Below are positions 38,690 through 50,575 of a DNA stretch of 64,000 bases, piece by piece. A model generated the notes under the pieces. The model was not told the origin of the DNA. It did not search any database and worked only from the letters and a program-made list of their open reading frames with translations. Each line of letters starts with the position of its first letter. The stretch's first letter is position 1. A program made the translations under genes and the position numbers. The DNA is from Amphimedon queenslandica (lineage: Eukaryota; Porifera; Demospongiae; Haplosclerida; Niphatidae): the NCBI RefSeq assembly GCF_000090795.2, contig NW_003546363.1, positions 21,814 to 85,813 of the forward strand. The letters run 5' to 3'.

Positions 38690-40901
38690 ATGAATAGACT
38701 CATACAAAAGCAGTCCACTTCTTCCTCCACTAACTCACAGCAGAAGTTACATCAGATGCTCAATGCTAGTTCAATACAAGCCCAGGAACAGCAGGTGACC
38801 AGTCTGAGGGAGCTACTCCGCCAAGAAGAATCGAGACTAGAACTGTTGAAGAAAATGAGACAGCCCAATGAAAGCCCTTCGATCATTTCAAAAGATTTGT
38901 CGTCTCACGAGAGAGGAGGTGTGGTCTCTACTGGTGTGATAAGATCTGGCGATGCTGTAATCACGCACAATGGTAAGTGGCGGATGTGCGTTGTAAAAGT
39001 GTTTCCTTTTTTCACTTTATTATTAATTTCATGAAAATATTTTAAAAGTGAGAGCTAGCTAAAAATAGTCTTTTGACGCTTGTATTGTTTCAGTGTGCTA
39101 ATGAGACATGTCATGTGACCCGTCACCTGACCCTAACATGTTAACACCTTCCTGTTGCTGTTGGCTCCTCCATATGTAGTGGGTTCTCTTTATTTGTGAA
39201 GAATGGACTCTTGATCCTCTATAGAAGATCATACTTTTGAGCAGTTGAAGAACTTGCAGTGTGTCCTTTTAACTGTTCTTTCAATAGCCATCTTTTATGT
39301 GTTTAGTGAGGCCTTGGATGCTGTTTAATACAAGAAGTATATCATTAGTGACACTGCCTGGATTGCTATATTGTGTGTGCTAAATTTATCAAAGGGATCT
39401 TTGTGTTATCATTAATTATTACCAATACTTAACTAAATTCCCTAAATTGGTAGAGCCAAATAATCCCCAGTATATCAAATAGGATAAAATTAGTACATGT
39501 GGTAAGGTTTTATTTCTTTATCTCTTTCTTATAGGGTCCCAAGGTCCTATATCAGCTAGACTACAGCAGTTAGTTGATTCTGTAGCAGTCGATCAATTAA
39601 ACTCTAAGTACTCATCATCTACGCAGCACAATAAAAAGAAGTCAACAATCACTGATATTAACAAGTCCTCTTCGCCCGAGGTCATCACTATATCTGACTC
39701 TCCCTCCCCTGCCTCCCCACCTGCTCTCATATCTACTTCCACTGTACCAGGTGTAATACATAACCCTCCTTCTCTCTCTTCCGGCGAAAAACCTGACGAG
39801 TCTCTCGTAATGAAAACTATTGAGAACTCTCGCAGGTATCGCGAGTTTCTTGTGAAACAGAACACGGTTAAACGCACTTTTCAAAAACAAATTGACAAGA
39901 GGATATCGTCTTTTCCTTATCCAAAAACCTTTCGTCAAGTTTGGCCCATAATCCCTGTACAGGATCCGAGTTTCGTTAAGAACCTTGGCCTGGAGACTGT
40001 GACACAGTTTTTTGATCAGCCTCATACTTCGAAAGGCTCAGCCTCTTCTGGGGGAACTGGAGCCTCTAAAGTCAAACCGATTTGTAATCAGTGCGGCTGT
40101 GATTTTGCTTCGGCATGGCAGATACGAAAGAACAATTCGAAGCAGGTCTTGCTATGCGAGGCATGCGATTTCACTAACCTCAAGCTACTGCAGAGGACCA
40201 AACTGACGTCACAGTTAAAAGAGATAATTGAAGGAGTGAAGAGAGAAGAAGATAAGTTTAACAGTGAGACTGAGGAGGCGCGCAAGCAACTGATAGCAGC
40301 TGAAAGAGTCGGTGTTATATCAAACACTCAAAAGAGCAGTCCCCAGCCCACCTCTCATGTGTCCTCTCATGGGAATCACATTATTAGTACCAGCGGAGGA
40401 GGGATTAGACACCAGTCACTGACTGAGAGAGTCGCTGATGCCATGATACCAAGCATAATAGGAGGAAAGGGAGGGAGACCTGGGGTAGGAGCTGCTGGTG
40501 GAGGAAGAGGAGGAGGAAAGGGTTTGCCGCAAGCGGAGAAGACTAAAAGCCCACTGGAAATATCGAGGAAGAGAAAAATAGATCAACAGGAGACGTCTCA
40601 TTCCGTCCCATCCTCTAAGACACCCAAGACTCATCTTGACGTTACTCTTAATCGTATTACTCAGCAGCTGCTGATGAAGCAGGTTGATGAGAAGGTCCAT
40701 AAACGTCGTCGCAAGGATACCTCAAGTCCCAGTAAGAACCGTCAGGGGAAGTCCCCTCCTCCTTTGGAAGTGGCCAATCACACGCCACACGAGGAAAAGA
40801 GTGCCCCGCCTCCTTTGATGAGTGCCACGCCTTCAAATGCGGGCGGAGACTCGAGAAAGAACAGGCGTAAAGGTCAACCCAAGCAAAACATTAAAACTTA
40901 G
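38690..40901 (+). CDS. GATAD2: p66/GATAD2 subunit of NuRD
   Basis: Exons 38656-38972 (ATG at 38690) and 39535-40901 give 549 aa if translation starts at MNRLIQKQ (human GATAD2A/B about 590-630). The first exon holds the CR1 coiled coil SLRELLRQEESRLELLKKMR, which in vertebrates pairs with MBD2/3. A Ser/Pro region follows with the acidic SUMO-interacting-like EVITISDS. Then come a conserved helical block (about residues 185-250) and a GATA zinc finger CNQCGCDFASAW ... LLCEACDF, with the characteristic RTKLTSQLKEIIEGVKREE helix. The C-terminus is basic and glycine-rich. p66 links MBD and CHD4 modules of NuRD in the nucleus. The N-terminal region before CR1 is much shorter than usual, and the exon begins with an acceptor in phase with the upstream gene. 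Confidence 0.85.
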
Positions 40902-41463
40902 TTAATTGAGTATGAGAGGGAGGAGCTTTATGTGAATGCTTTTTATGTATGTATCGTAAGTATAATGACTAGCATTCATTTATAAACAATAATCAAATGC
41001 ACTCATTCATTCATTCTCACGTGCACAGTACTTTTAATGTGCACACACACACTCATACACATTAACACTAATCACTGATAATGACTGTTATCATTATTAT
41101 TATTATTCTAATATTCTTGTACAGTTTCCATTACTAGCACAGTATATTTATATAAATAATGATTATAAAATATATAATTTCTTTTAGTCTCTTCATCAAT
41201 GACTAGGGTTTCCTACAAAGCGTACTAAATGAAGCTAAGCAGCATGTGACAAGCATTTGTGGCAACTTTTGAAATTTCATGGTCCAAATCAGCTCAAACT
41301 TTCTATTCAATTTTGATTAAAATTAGCTTCACTATCACAAGATGCAATAATAAATCAAGAATTATCTCTGTCATTTTCAAAATGATTACCTGCTTAGTTT
41401 ATTAATTTCAAAAACGGACATTTCTATAAATCACAGGCAATGTTATAAACTACAGTGTCATAT
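40902..41463. repeat. Intergenic, with a decayed family A fragment
   Basis: Between convergent genes. It holds CA and ATT tracts and, from about 41205, AGGGTTTCCTACAAAGC followed by CAGCTCAAACTTTCT, which is recognisable as a decayed copy of the dispersed TIR/repeat family. Confidence 0.45.
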
Positions 41464-43951
41464 TCAAAAAGACATGCTTTCTTGCTCCTCAATAGTATCG
41501 GGTCCTTCTATCTTGTGATCTTCAAAATGTTCACTTTCAATGTCTTCAATGCGAATGGTAGGAATGGTGAACTCTGCTGGACTCTCAACTTTAGGTTCAG
41601 TTAGACCTCCATGTAAATGTGAGGAGTGTGCTTCTCTTCTAGCTCTCTTCCATTGTGACTGATGCTTCAAAGGCACACTCAAACGACTGCTGTATGACCT
41701 AGCATCTCCTCCATGTGACAATGAGTGTGTGTGTGAGACTTGTGTCTCCATAGACTCAGTTTCTGGATGCTGTCCATGATGACTTTCGGTTTCGTCTACT
41801 TCAGCTAGTGAGTGGCTCTCTTCACAGAGTGAAGTGTCTTGTGAATAAACACTTCCTTGCAAGTGTGGGTCTTCATTGTCAGTATCATGAAAACTTAATA
41901 TGCACTCTCCTATGTATAAAAGTAGAAAACAAACATAATTTTTTCATTCCAATTACTGGTAAGTTCCTGAATCTGATCGTACTCCTCCAAGTTCTCCTGC
42001 AATTGCTCCATCAGTTGTAAATACCTATCAGCTAGCATATAAAACAGCTCTGCAGAACAGTGTCTATCATACTTAAAGAGAGTATCACGAGGCCACAGTG
42101 TTTCCTTAGGATCACTGGCTAATGCAAGAAGATATGAATTGACTGTCTTGTCCCAACCATCGGAAAAGATGTCTTTCTCTTTAATATTTATTTCTTCATT
42201 CCTGTCAGGTTTATAGCAATAGACTCGGATGAGATGTATACACAGTCACATAACATGTGTACACGTCCATGTACAGGTGTCCTGTACCTTATGTCTTCTT
42301 GTTTAACTATTTCACTGTGTAGTTCCCTTTTTAGTCTCATCAGCTCTTTCTGTCTCTCTTGATGGATCCTCTCCTCTTCAACTGCCATTGATATTGTTTT
42401 AAAATTATTCACTATAATAATGGTAAACTTAATTATTTCAATCATTACATTCTTACCCATGATTCCCACTATGAGGTTTCTAAAAATGAAAGCCCCGACC
42501 CATATCCACAGCAATATGTACAAACCAGCAAGAACCTTGTTGGATACTTTAGCAATGTCACTGTAGAGGTTGTGCCATCCTTCAAATGTTAGGAGTTGGA
42601 ACAATGTCACCATTGTATTAGGTAGTGACCTGTACGGTTAAGAAAGAAAGAAATTATCATGTAACTGCTCAATTAAATTAGAAGGTGCCAGTATAAGAGT
42701 TATTCTTTACCGGAAGCTTCTAGTGAAGTTTAGATCAGTTCGTTGAGAGGTCGAGTAAGGCTCAAAAATAACAGTACCAACAATAGCAAAGATGTAAGCA
42801 ACAGTCACAAGTAGTATTGTGATGAATATTAGTGACTAAACGAAGGCAATATAAAATTATTAACTGATAGAAAGCACTGACTTTGGAGGCTTTCAAAGTG
42901 GTCAGGACAATCATACGAAGATGGCTAAGCTTGTATGCCTGTAAATGTAACAATATCTAACTTTTATATGAAAATGATTATTACTATTTTAACTGCCCTA
43001 AGTATCCTGAACCCTGCTAATTGTTCTGCTAATCTTGACTGTGAAAAGAGGCTAATGATTGTTGGTAAAGTAGACTAAAGTAGAATAAAGATGGATGGTT
43101 ATATTTACACTACATATACCAGAGTTGTTATAATCAAATCAAATATATTCCAATTGTCTTTGCAGAAATCTTTGAAACTGGAGCTAATTATTTTAAGCCA
43201 TATCTCAGTGAAGAACATTGCAATTGAAAATAAATCAATGAATATGAGAATCTCCTTCAATGCAAGTATACCAAGCCTCTCATCAATAGGAGATAGCTCT
43301 GTTTGCATATAAAGAAATGGATAAAAATTAATTTATGAAGCTTGTGATCATTTTTGCATGTAACTTACCTCCTTGAATGCTAATTGTTATAGAATTGACA
43401 ATAGTAAGAACAAAGAGAAATATCTGAAAGACTGGGCCTTGGTCATACCACAAGTCAAGGAAAAAATAATTGCAACTGCTTCTATTGCTAAGTTACATGT
43501 AGATTGTTGATTTAGTATGTATAGGCAATGCACTATAATATGGGCTTGGTAATACAAAGGAGAAAAATTTATTTTTAGTTCTAATAGGATACTCTCACTG
43601 ATCCAAGTAGCCCATACGCCCAATGGAAGTTTGTTCTGATTTCTTATTCTACCCAGTCTCTTGTCAGTCTTGATTTCGGGGGCTACATGATCACGTTTGT
43701 AGACTTTGAATTTAATCGTTTGCTCAGGGACAGTTAAAGTCAATTTCTCAAACAATGACCCCTCTGATATTCAATGCAAAAATGCAACTTTACTTTTTGC
43801 AGCTGCAACAAAAAAATGGCTTACTTAATATATCTGTTGTGTTGTAGACTGGAGCTCGCTTTCTTCCTTGCTCTGAAAATGTCTCCAGTAGCTGGAAATT
43901 TTCAATCAGTTTGGACTGGAAGATTTCTGCTTTGTGAGATATGATGTCCAT
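41464..43951 (-). CDS. CATSPER2: CATSPER2, sperm cation channel pore subunit
   Basis: Eleven exons (43951-43825, 43763-43599, 43431-43369, 43298-43120, 43038-42985, 42938-42882, 42835-42711, 42629-42457, 42411-42288, 42201-41957, 41909-41464) give 585 aa (human 530). Order: cytosolic N-terminus; S1 FQIFLFVLTIVNSITISIQ; S2 EILIFIDLFSIAMFFTEIWL; S3 NIFDLIITTL; S4 FRILRAVKIAYKLSHLRM; S5 LIFITILLVTVAYIFAIVG; pore with filter TFEGW; S6 GLYILLWIWVGAFIFRNLIV; and a coiled-coil-like EEERIHQERQKELMRLKREL. The C-terminal block ETLWPRDTLFKYD ... QLQENLEEYDQIQEL matches human CATSPER2. This is one of the pore subunits of the alkaline-activated flagellar Ca2+ channel. The tail is Ser/His-rich. It is divergent from the lamin gene. 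Confidence 0.93.
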
Positions 43952-44308
43952 TTTTTTGTTTTCAAAGTTTTGAGTTATTCCGCGTAAAAAGTTCAGCTGT
44001 GCTGCCTGTGCAGACAGTGCAGCGCCTGCTCAAAATGCAAATAATTGACGGAGATATACGGAATCTGTAGGCGCGAAACCGCAGCCCTCGATTTCTCCAG
44101 TTCTGGTTCGATTTAATAGGTCCTGTACAGGCTGCCCTTTCCTTTCCCTCCATCATCCTTTTATTCTTACCCTAAAAGTCCCCCTTACAATCTACAGCCG
44201 GTCGTTTCTTTTCACAAGAACCCAGGCTCCTACAAACCAGTTACCCTTCATTTAGAACTCTCCGGACCGCCATTTTTAACCGCGTGGCCGCGCAAATCTC
44301 TCCCAAGA
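43952..44308. promoter_or_regulatory. Divergent intergenic region CATSPER2/lamin
   Basis: These 357 bp separate divergent start codons. The sequence is GC-richer than its surroundings near the lamin start (CCGCGTGGCCGCGC). No other element is seen. Confidence 0.4.
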
Positions 44309-47300
44309 ATGAGCCAACAGCAAGCAACCAGCTCTCCCTCTCTCCCCACGCCGGAGAGGAGGACCAGAATGAAAGAGAAGGAGGACCTACAACTCCTCAA
44401 CGACCGATTCGTAACGTACATAAACCGAGTCCGTCGCTTGAGAGATGAGAAAGAGAAACTGAATGTCACCTTAGAGCACATGCAGACCACTACACAGGAG
44501 GAGAGCGGTGCCATTAAGAGGATGTTTGAGAAGGAGCTTCAAGATGCACGTCTTCTCATTGATGAAACGGCAAAGGAGAAAGCACGCTATCAGATTCAGT
44601 CCAGTAAAACTGAAGACAGAATCAAGGATTTAGAGACAGAGTGAGTTTTTAATTCTACCTTTATGGGGAAGGCAAGGAGGGATTTTGTAACACCTTTTTC
44701 TGGCTGTGTACTTGTGGGTGGGGCACTGGGATTAACTATAGTTTATGGTTGTAAATTTTTGGATTTCATTAAAAGAATTCCACAAAAAGAAATAATTTAA
44801 TACTATGCAAGATTGATGGATAGAAAAACTTTGCAGCTTTATGAGTATAAAACACTTGTTATTATTATATAATCAAGTGCTATACAGTGCATGTATTTTG
44901 ACCTTATCATGGTGTTGGGTTCGGATCATATGTGAGACACACATGACCCCATTATTACAGGTGGTGGTGGTTCAGACTGTCCTAACACTTGCAGCTGGCA
45001 AGTGCCTCCTTATTGTAAATATTTTGTATTTGAGCAATTTGTGACTCTTTGTAGTAATGAACTGCCTCTGCTTTACCACATGGGATTTTCCTAATTGTAA
45101 ATAAAAGCATACATGTACATGTACATACATGCTATTAGTAAACCATGCACCCATTAAGTACATGCACACGTAGTTGTGTATCATTTTCAGTATTATTAGT
45201 GGGTGTATACTGTAGTATGTAGTACTAGCTATACTTAATGTTCCCCGTCGTGTTTGGTGTATGTTTTATGTTTGTCTTTTAACGTGTTGTTGTTGTTTTA
45301 TTACTGAATACATCTCAGGATGTAATAATTATCAATAGCTATAGTCTATATATTTATAATAATCAATTCTGCTATTATTATTATTATTGTTATTCTCTGA
45401 AAGGCTAAAGGAGTTTCGTGAGGATTATGATCGCATGCAACAAGAACTGGCTGAGGCTAAGAAAAGTGCAGAGACGTTTGAGAGCTTGTACAAATCCTCA
45501 CTTGTTGACAACCAGTCTGCGAAACAAAAGGTACAATGTATACTAGTGTAATTGTAATGAATAACTGTCTTAAGAAGTGAGGCTCTTTTGTTTTTGCATT
45601 ATCTCCATGTTGATTGAATATTAGTCATAATTTTACACCATCACTTTAATGTTTAAGTACATCCACATAATACATGTGTAATATATTTATTTTATTTTTA
45701 ATAGTTTTAGCTTATCAGTTGACCTTCCTCTTTTTATCTTTCTCTTCTCTCTCTCCTCCCCCTCTTTCTCTCACCCCCCCCCCTTAGATACAAGACCTTG
45801 AAGAAGAGATTGATGATTTACGTGCTCGTCTTAGGGAGGTTCAGGACTCTCTGGAGCAAGAGACTCTCGCAAAAGTTGATATTCAGAACCAGAATCAGTC
45901 ACTCCGTGAGGAACTCGCCTTCAAGAAGAAAGTCTATGATGAGGTTTGAGTTTTGCATTTATTAGAATTATTGGGCGAGGCCCTTACTTACAAGAACTTG
46001 AACATACATGTGGGCGTGACTGGGAGGTGCGGTCAGGGGCGGAGTCCCTCAATGTTTTACATTCTTTCTAGTTATTATTACTTTTAAAAAATTGCCATGG
46101 GGCACATGTATGTGTATATACATACAACTTATTGTTTATATTTTTGTTATTTTTCTTCCTAACTATGCAGGAGTTACTCACTATAAAACGTACTGGTTTG
46201 ACCACTGTACATCGTGACGGTGTCGAGGAGACTGATGACGATTTTGCCGAGCGTCTTCAGGCGGCCATTGATGAGGCTCGGGAAGAGATTGAGAAAGAAA
46301 CTGAACAATTTAAACTTGACCTTGAAAAGAGCTATAAGACCAGGGTATGCTGCTGGCTTCCAATTAATCCCCCACCCACCTTTAAGCATTTTTCTTTAAA
46401 TCAAACTCAAGCAAGCATGCATGTACTACTTTATGTGTGCTACATTATAGTTTATTTTAATTAGTGCCCACCTGTATCTTGTTCTAATTAATGCCCATTT
46501 GTTTATTCTAATTAGTGCCCATATCTTTCCTCTATTGCTATAGCTTGAGTCATTGGAGTCACAGAGTCAGCGTGACGCGTCTGCTAGGGTACGTTTAGAT
46601 GGTGAGCTGAAGAACTGTCACACTACACTGGCTAAATATAACAGAGACATCGCAAAACTCCAGGAGAAGGTATAATAATATTTAATTAATTAATAATTAA
46701 TATAGGGGATATGATACGTAATATTGTGTAGAGGTTTGGAGTTTAATTGTAATTAAATTGCCTATGTCTCTTAATTTTATTTTAAATAATTATAATATAA
46801 TAACAGTAATAATAATAATAATGATAATAAAATTATAGTAACAGTACCAATAATAATAATAATCATATATAAGTATATTTTATTTGTTTATTTCTCTTGC
46901 GTAGAATGAACAGCTTGAGAGTTCTCTAAGAGAAAAGTCAGAAGATCTGGCTCGTGCTAAGCAGCTCCACTCTGCTGAGTTGGCTAACCTCATGGATGAG
47001 ATGCGTGCCCTGAGAGTCAATTATGATCAAAAGATGAAAGAATATGAAGAATTGTTTGATCTGAGGATACAGTTAGAGCAGGAGATTGCCACCCTCTCTG
47101 CACTACTCCAGGAGGAGGAACAGAGGTAAGGCACTGCATTAAATCACAACTGTAGTAGGATTTGAGCCAAGGAGGCAAATTGACATTTAAATTATAATTC
47201 AAAGGCATGACTATAAAATGAAAATACACATTTAAAAAAATATATATATTTTTTATTTTATATTATACTTCTATTATTTTATAATTATATTTTTGTAGGC

Positions 47301-47479
47301 TCAATTTGCAGACGACTCCACGTGAGAAGAGACCTCGTGTTGCTCGTGACGGAGAGGGCCCTCGCTCTAAAAGGAAGAAGCAAGTCGCTGCTACGTCTTC
47401 CAGTGCCGTTGGATTTATACAGATCATTGACGTTGATCCTGATGGACGCTTTGTACAAATTAAGAACATGTCTGACAAG
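44309..47479 (+). CDS. Nuclear lamin, rod domain and start of tail (tail cut short)
   Basis: Exons 44309-44640, 45404-45530, 45788-45943, 46171-46344, 46544-46669, 46905-47125 and 47299-47479 give 439 codons. A short head (SLPTPERRTRMKEKEDLQLL) is followed by coil 1A (LNDRFVTYINRVRRLRDE), coil 1B, coil 2 and the rod end YEELFDLRIQLEQEIATLSA, then LLQEEEQRL, which is lamin-type. A nuclear localisation signal (EKRPR, RSKRKKQ) and the first strand of the lamin tail Ig domain (VGFIQIIDVDPDGRFVQIKN) follow, and there the lamin similarity stops. The exon ends in phase 0 and the next recognisable exon encodes cyclin B. Without splicing the frame stops after 11 more codons (47512). The tail Ig fold and CaaX box are missing from the window. 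Confidence 0.88.
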
Positions 47480-47559
47480 GTACGGCGTGTTGGATTGCTG
47501 CATATTAATTGATATTTCACACTAAGGTTGATATTTTAGTGTATGTACATGGTTTTTTT

Positions 47560-48480
47560 TTCTTTCTAAAAATGGCTCCTAAATCATCCTCAATTTTTAT
47601 TTTATTTTTTTGATACATATTGATGTCTTTATGCTGTGTAGAAAGTTTGAGTTGATTCTGGCTTCAATTTCTCAAGTTATGGCCATTTTAAAAAATAAGC
47701 CAATTTTTGAAAAATTCCCTGTACTGTAGCCCATGCTTTTTTCCAAAAAATGGCCAAAAATCATCCCAAATTTTTATTACATTTTCTGATGCATATTGAT
47801 GTCCTTATGCTATATAGCAAGTTTGAGGTGATTCCGACTAAAAGTTTTTGAGTTGTGGTCATTTTAAAAAATAGGCCAGTTTCTGAAAAATCCCCTGTAC
47901 TATAGCCCATGCTTTTTTCCGAAAAATGGCCAAAAAATCACCCCCAATTTTTATTACATTTTCTGATGTATATTGATGTCCTTATGCTATATAGCAAGTT
48001 TGAGGTGATTCCGACTAAAAGTTTTTGGGTTGTGGCCATTTTAAAAAATAGGCCAGTTTCTGAAAAATCCCCTGTACTATAGCCCATGCTTTTTTCCGAA
48101 AAATGGCCAAAAAATCACCCCCCATTTTTATTACATTTTCTGATGCATATTGATGTCCTTATGCTATATAGAAAGTTTGAGGTGATTCCAACTAAAACTT
48201 TTTGAGTTACGGCCATTTTAAAAAATAGGCCAGTTTCTGAAAAATTCCCTGTTATAGCCCATGCTTTTTCCAAAAAATGGCCAAAAAATAACCCCCGATT
48301 TTTATTACATTTTCTGATGCATATTGATGTCCTTATGCTGTGTAGAAAGTTTGAGCATTTTCTGACAAATAATTTTAAAGTTATGAGCATTTTAAAATGG
48401 GCAAATATTCAGAAAAAAGAAAATTTCATGGGCTATAGCCCATAGATTTTTTTAAATTAGGCCCAAAATCACTACATAGT
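47560..48480. repeat. Tandem repeat array, family B, reverse orientation, in lamin-cyclin intron
   Basis: About five monomers with a period of 176-177 bp are marked by CCCTGTACTRTAGCCCATGC near 47717, 47893 and 48070, and by a shortened copy at 48247. It is the reverse complement of the 15.9-kb array. It fills most of the intron (47480-48557) that joins the lamin and cyclin parts. Confidence 0.85.
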
Positions 48481-48557
48481 TTCGGCCGAATTTCTTTATT
48501 TTTTCTGGATCACTGCACCTAATTAAACTGCTATTTTTATTTAATATTACTTTTTAG

Positions 48558-49966
48558 GTGACTGAAATTCCTAAGAACAAGTTGCAGCTGGTTGGTGTTA
48601 CTGCCATGCTCATTGCCAGTAAATATGAAGAGATGTATGCTCCAGAAGTCGCTGACTTTGTTTACATAACTGACTCGACGTACTCCAATACTGAAATTAA
48701 AGCCATGGAGAGAAACATCCTAAAAACACTTGATTATAGTTTTGGTAATCCACTCTGCCTTCACTTCTTGAGACGTAACTCAAGAGCTGGCGATGTAAGT
48801 TACATGCACTAGCCTTTTATAATCTCTTTTCATCATTAAAACTTTGTCATGCCACTTACTAATTGCAAACAAGACATTTTAAAATTATAATATTTTATAC
48901 TTTTAATTTCGAGTTATTGTGAAGGCGGATTTACAATATGACATTAGGCCAGCGTACCGTCAATTTTTAATCAAAAGCGTGGGCGACTTGACCTTTTGAC
49001 GCATGCTTTCCGCTGGAATAGAACCAGATTCTATTCCAGCGTCAACGTAACGTCAGGACTAGCGTAATATTGTAAATCCGCCTTAAGTCAGCTCAATTAC
49101 ATGTACATGTAGCATTAAAAAATGAGGTTTATTTCAGAGTCAGTTTTCAGGCCAAAAATGTAGAAAAATTTTCTTTTTTTTTTTTCATTATTAGCTGTCC
49201 TCTTTCTTTCTATCATTTACTAATTGCAAACAAGACATTATATAGTACCTACATGATGTATTAAGAGTTTTTAAATTATAATATTTTATATTTGTAATTT
49301 CTAAGTCACTCTAAAATAACTTTAAAAAATAGGTTAGAATCAACTCAATTACATGTGCATGTAACGTTTAAAAATAAGGTTTATTTCAGGGTCAACTTTT
49401 AGTGCCAAAAATGTAAAAAAAATTCTTTGTAATTCATAATAGCCGTCCTCTTTCTTTCTCTCTAGGCTACTCCTCAGATGCACACGATGGCCAAGTTTTT
49501 AATGGAGCTCTGCCTCCCTGACTACTCAATGCTGGAATACCTTCCTTCTCTAGTTGCAGCTGCTGCCCTTTATATCTCTAATAAATTATACTCTGATGGA
49601 GAATGGGTTAGTATTTATAGTATTATTAAATATTTATTTTTAAAACTTCATTTTTACATTATTATTATTATTATCATTATTGTTGTTGTTGTTGTTGTTA
49701 TTATTATTATTGTTTTGAAATATTTGCATTACCAACCTGCTTTTTTCCCATAGACTCCTGCTCTAAGACATTACAGTCAATATACAGAACCTGATGTCCT
49801 CCCTTGTGTCGGCAAAATGGCGTCACTGGTACTAAGTATGCACACGGCGAAGCAACAAGCAGTGAAGAACAAATACTGCAGCAGTAAATTTATGCGTATT
49901 GCGAAGGAGCCCTGTCTTCAGGGGAAAATAATGAAAGAACTAGCTTCAGTCTCTCTCTCTCAATAA
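48558..49966 (+). CDS. Cyclin B, C-terminal half (N-terminal half absent)
   Basis: Exons 48558-48794, 49466-49606 and 49754-49966 give 196 aa. The first exon begins mid-way in the first cyclin fold ([20 protein letters not shown], then [16 protein letters not shown]) and continues through LHFLRR. The second fold follows ([26 protein letters not shown]-like [29 protein letters not shown]). Absent are the destruction box, the MRAILVDWL-type cyclin-box start and helix 1-2 residues that contact CDK1. There is no start codon of its own; the acceptor at 48557 is phase 0 and connects in frame to the lamin exon ending at 47479. It is either the 3' half of a lamin-cyclin chimera or a cyclin gene whose 5' part is lost or misassembled. 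Confidence 0.88.
48923..49085. mobile_element. Palindromic MITE in cyclin intron
   Basis: AAGGCGGATTTACAATAT at the left is matched by ATATTGTAAATCCGCCTT at the right. Inside, GCTGGAATAGAA and TTCTATTCCAGC form a second, nested hairpin. It has no ORF. Confidence 0.65.
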
Positions 49967-50575
49967 GTTAACAACACTGGTTCTCCTATTTAACTCATTC
50001 ACTCACTGCTCTTTTCTTTGAGTCTTACAGTGTGCTGTCTCTCTCTCTCTCTCTATTATCATTAATTTATTATTATTAATTAATATGTTCATTTCTTCCT
50101 TGCATATGGTGTCATTATTTTGGTGGAAAATTATATTTTGAGTGAACACCTAAGTGCAGTGTTGTTCCCATCCATATTTTTTACACGGGATGTGTTTTAT
50201 ACTAAGGGGTTTCTGCTACTGGCTTATTATAAATAACAGTTTTAGATCCACATGCTCATAGATAATAGAGAAAAAAAGTAAAGGAAGTTTCCTTTACTCT
50301 ATTATCTAAGACATGCTTAACCTCGTGCTTAACACCAGATTGCGGTCATCTTTAGCTATGAATAATTGATTAGATGTTTTAATTGATGACCACACAGGCG
50401 TGGTTAAGCTATTATGGGCGTGGTTATGGGTTAATAATAACTGGGCGATTTTTTGCTGTGTTAGTAGTGTTCCCTCCTCATTTCTCTTTGTTGTATCGTT
50501 GGCTGATTAGAGGAGAAGCCAGTATAAGCTGGTGACAGTTTGTTCAAGGAAGATAAAGACACCAAGAGGAACAAT
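49967..50575. other. Intergenic, cyclin 3' end to NEDD4 start, with a hairpin
   Basis: A CT tract and ATT-rich UTR-like sequence come first. An inverted repeat of about 52 bp at 50259-50310 has arms TAGATAATAGAG / CTCTATTATCTA and AGTAAAGGAA / TTTCCTTTACT. I see no gene here. Confidence 0.5.
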
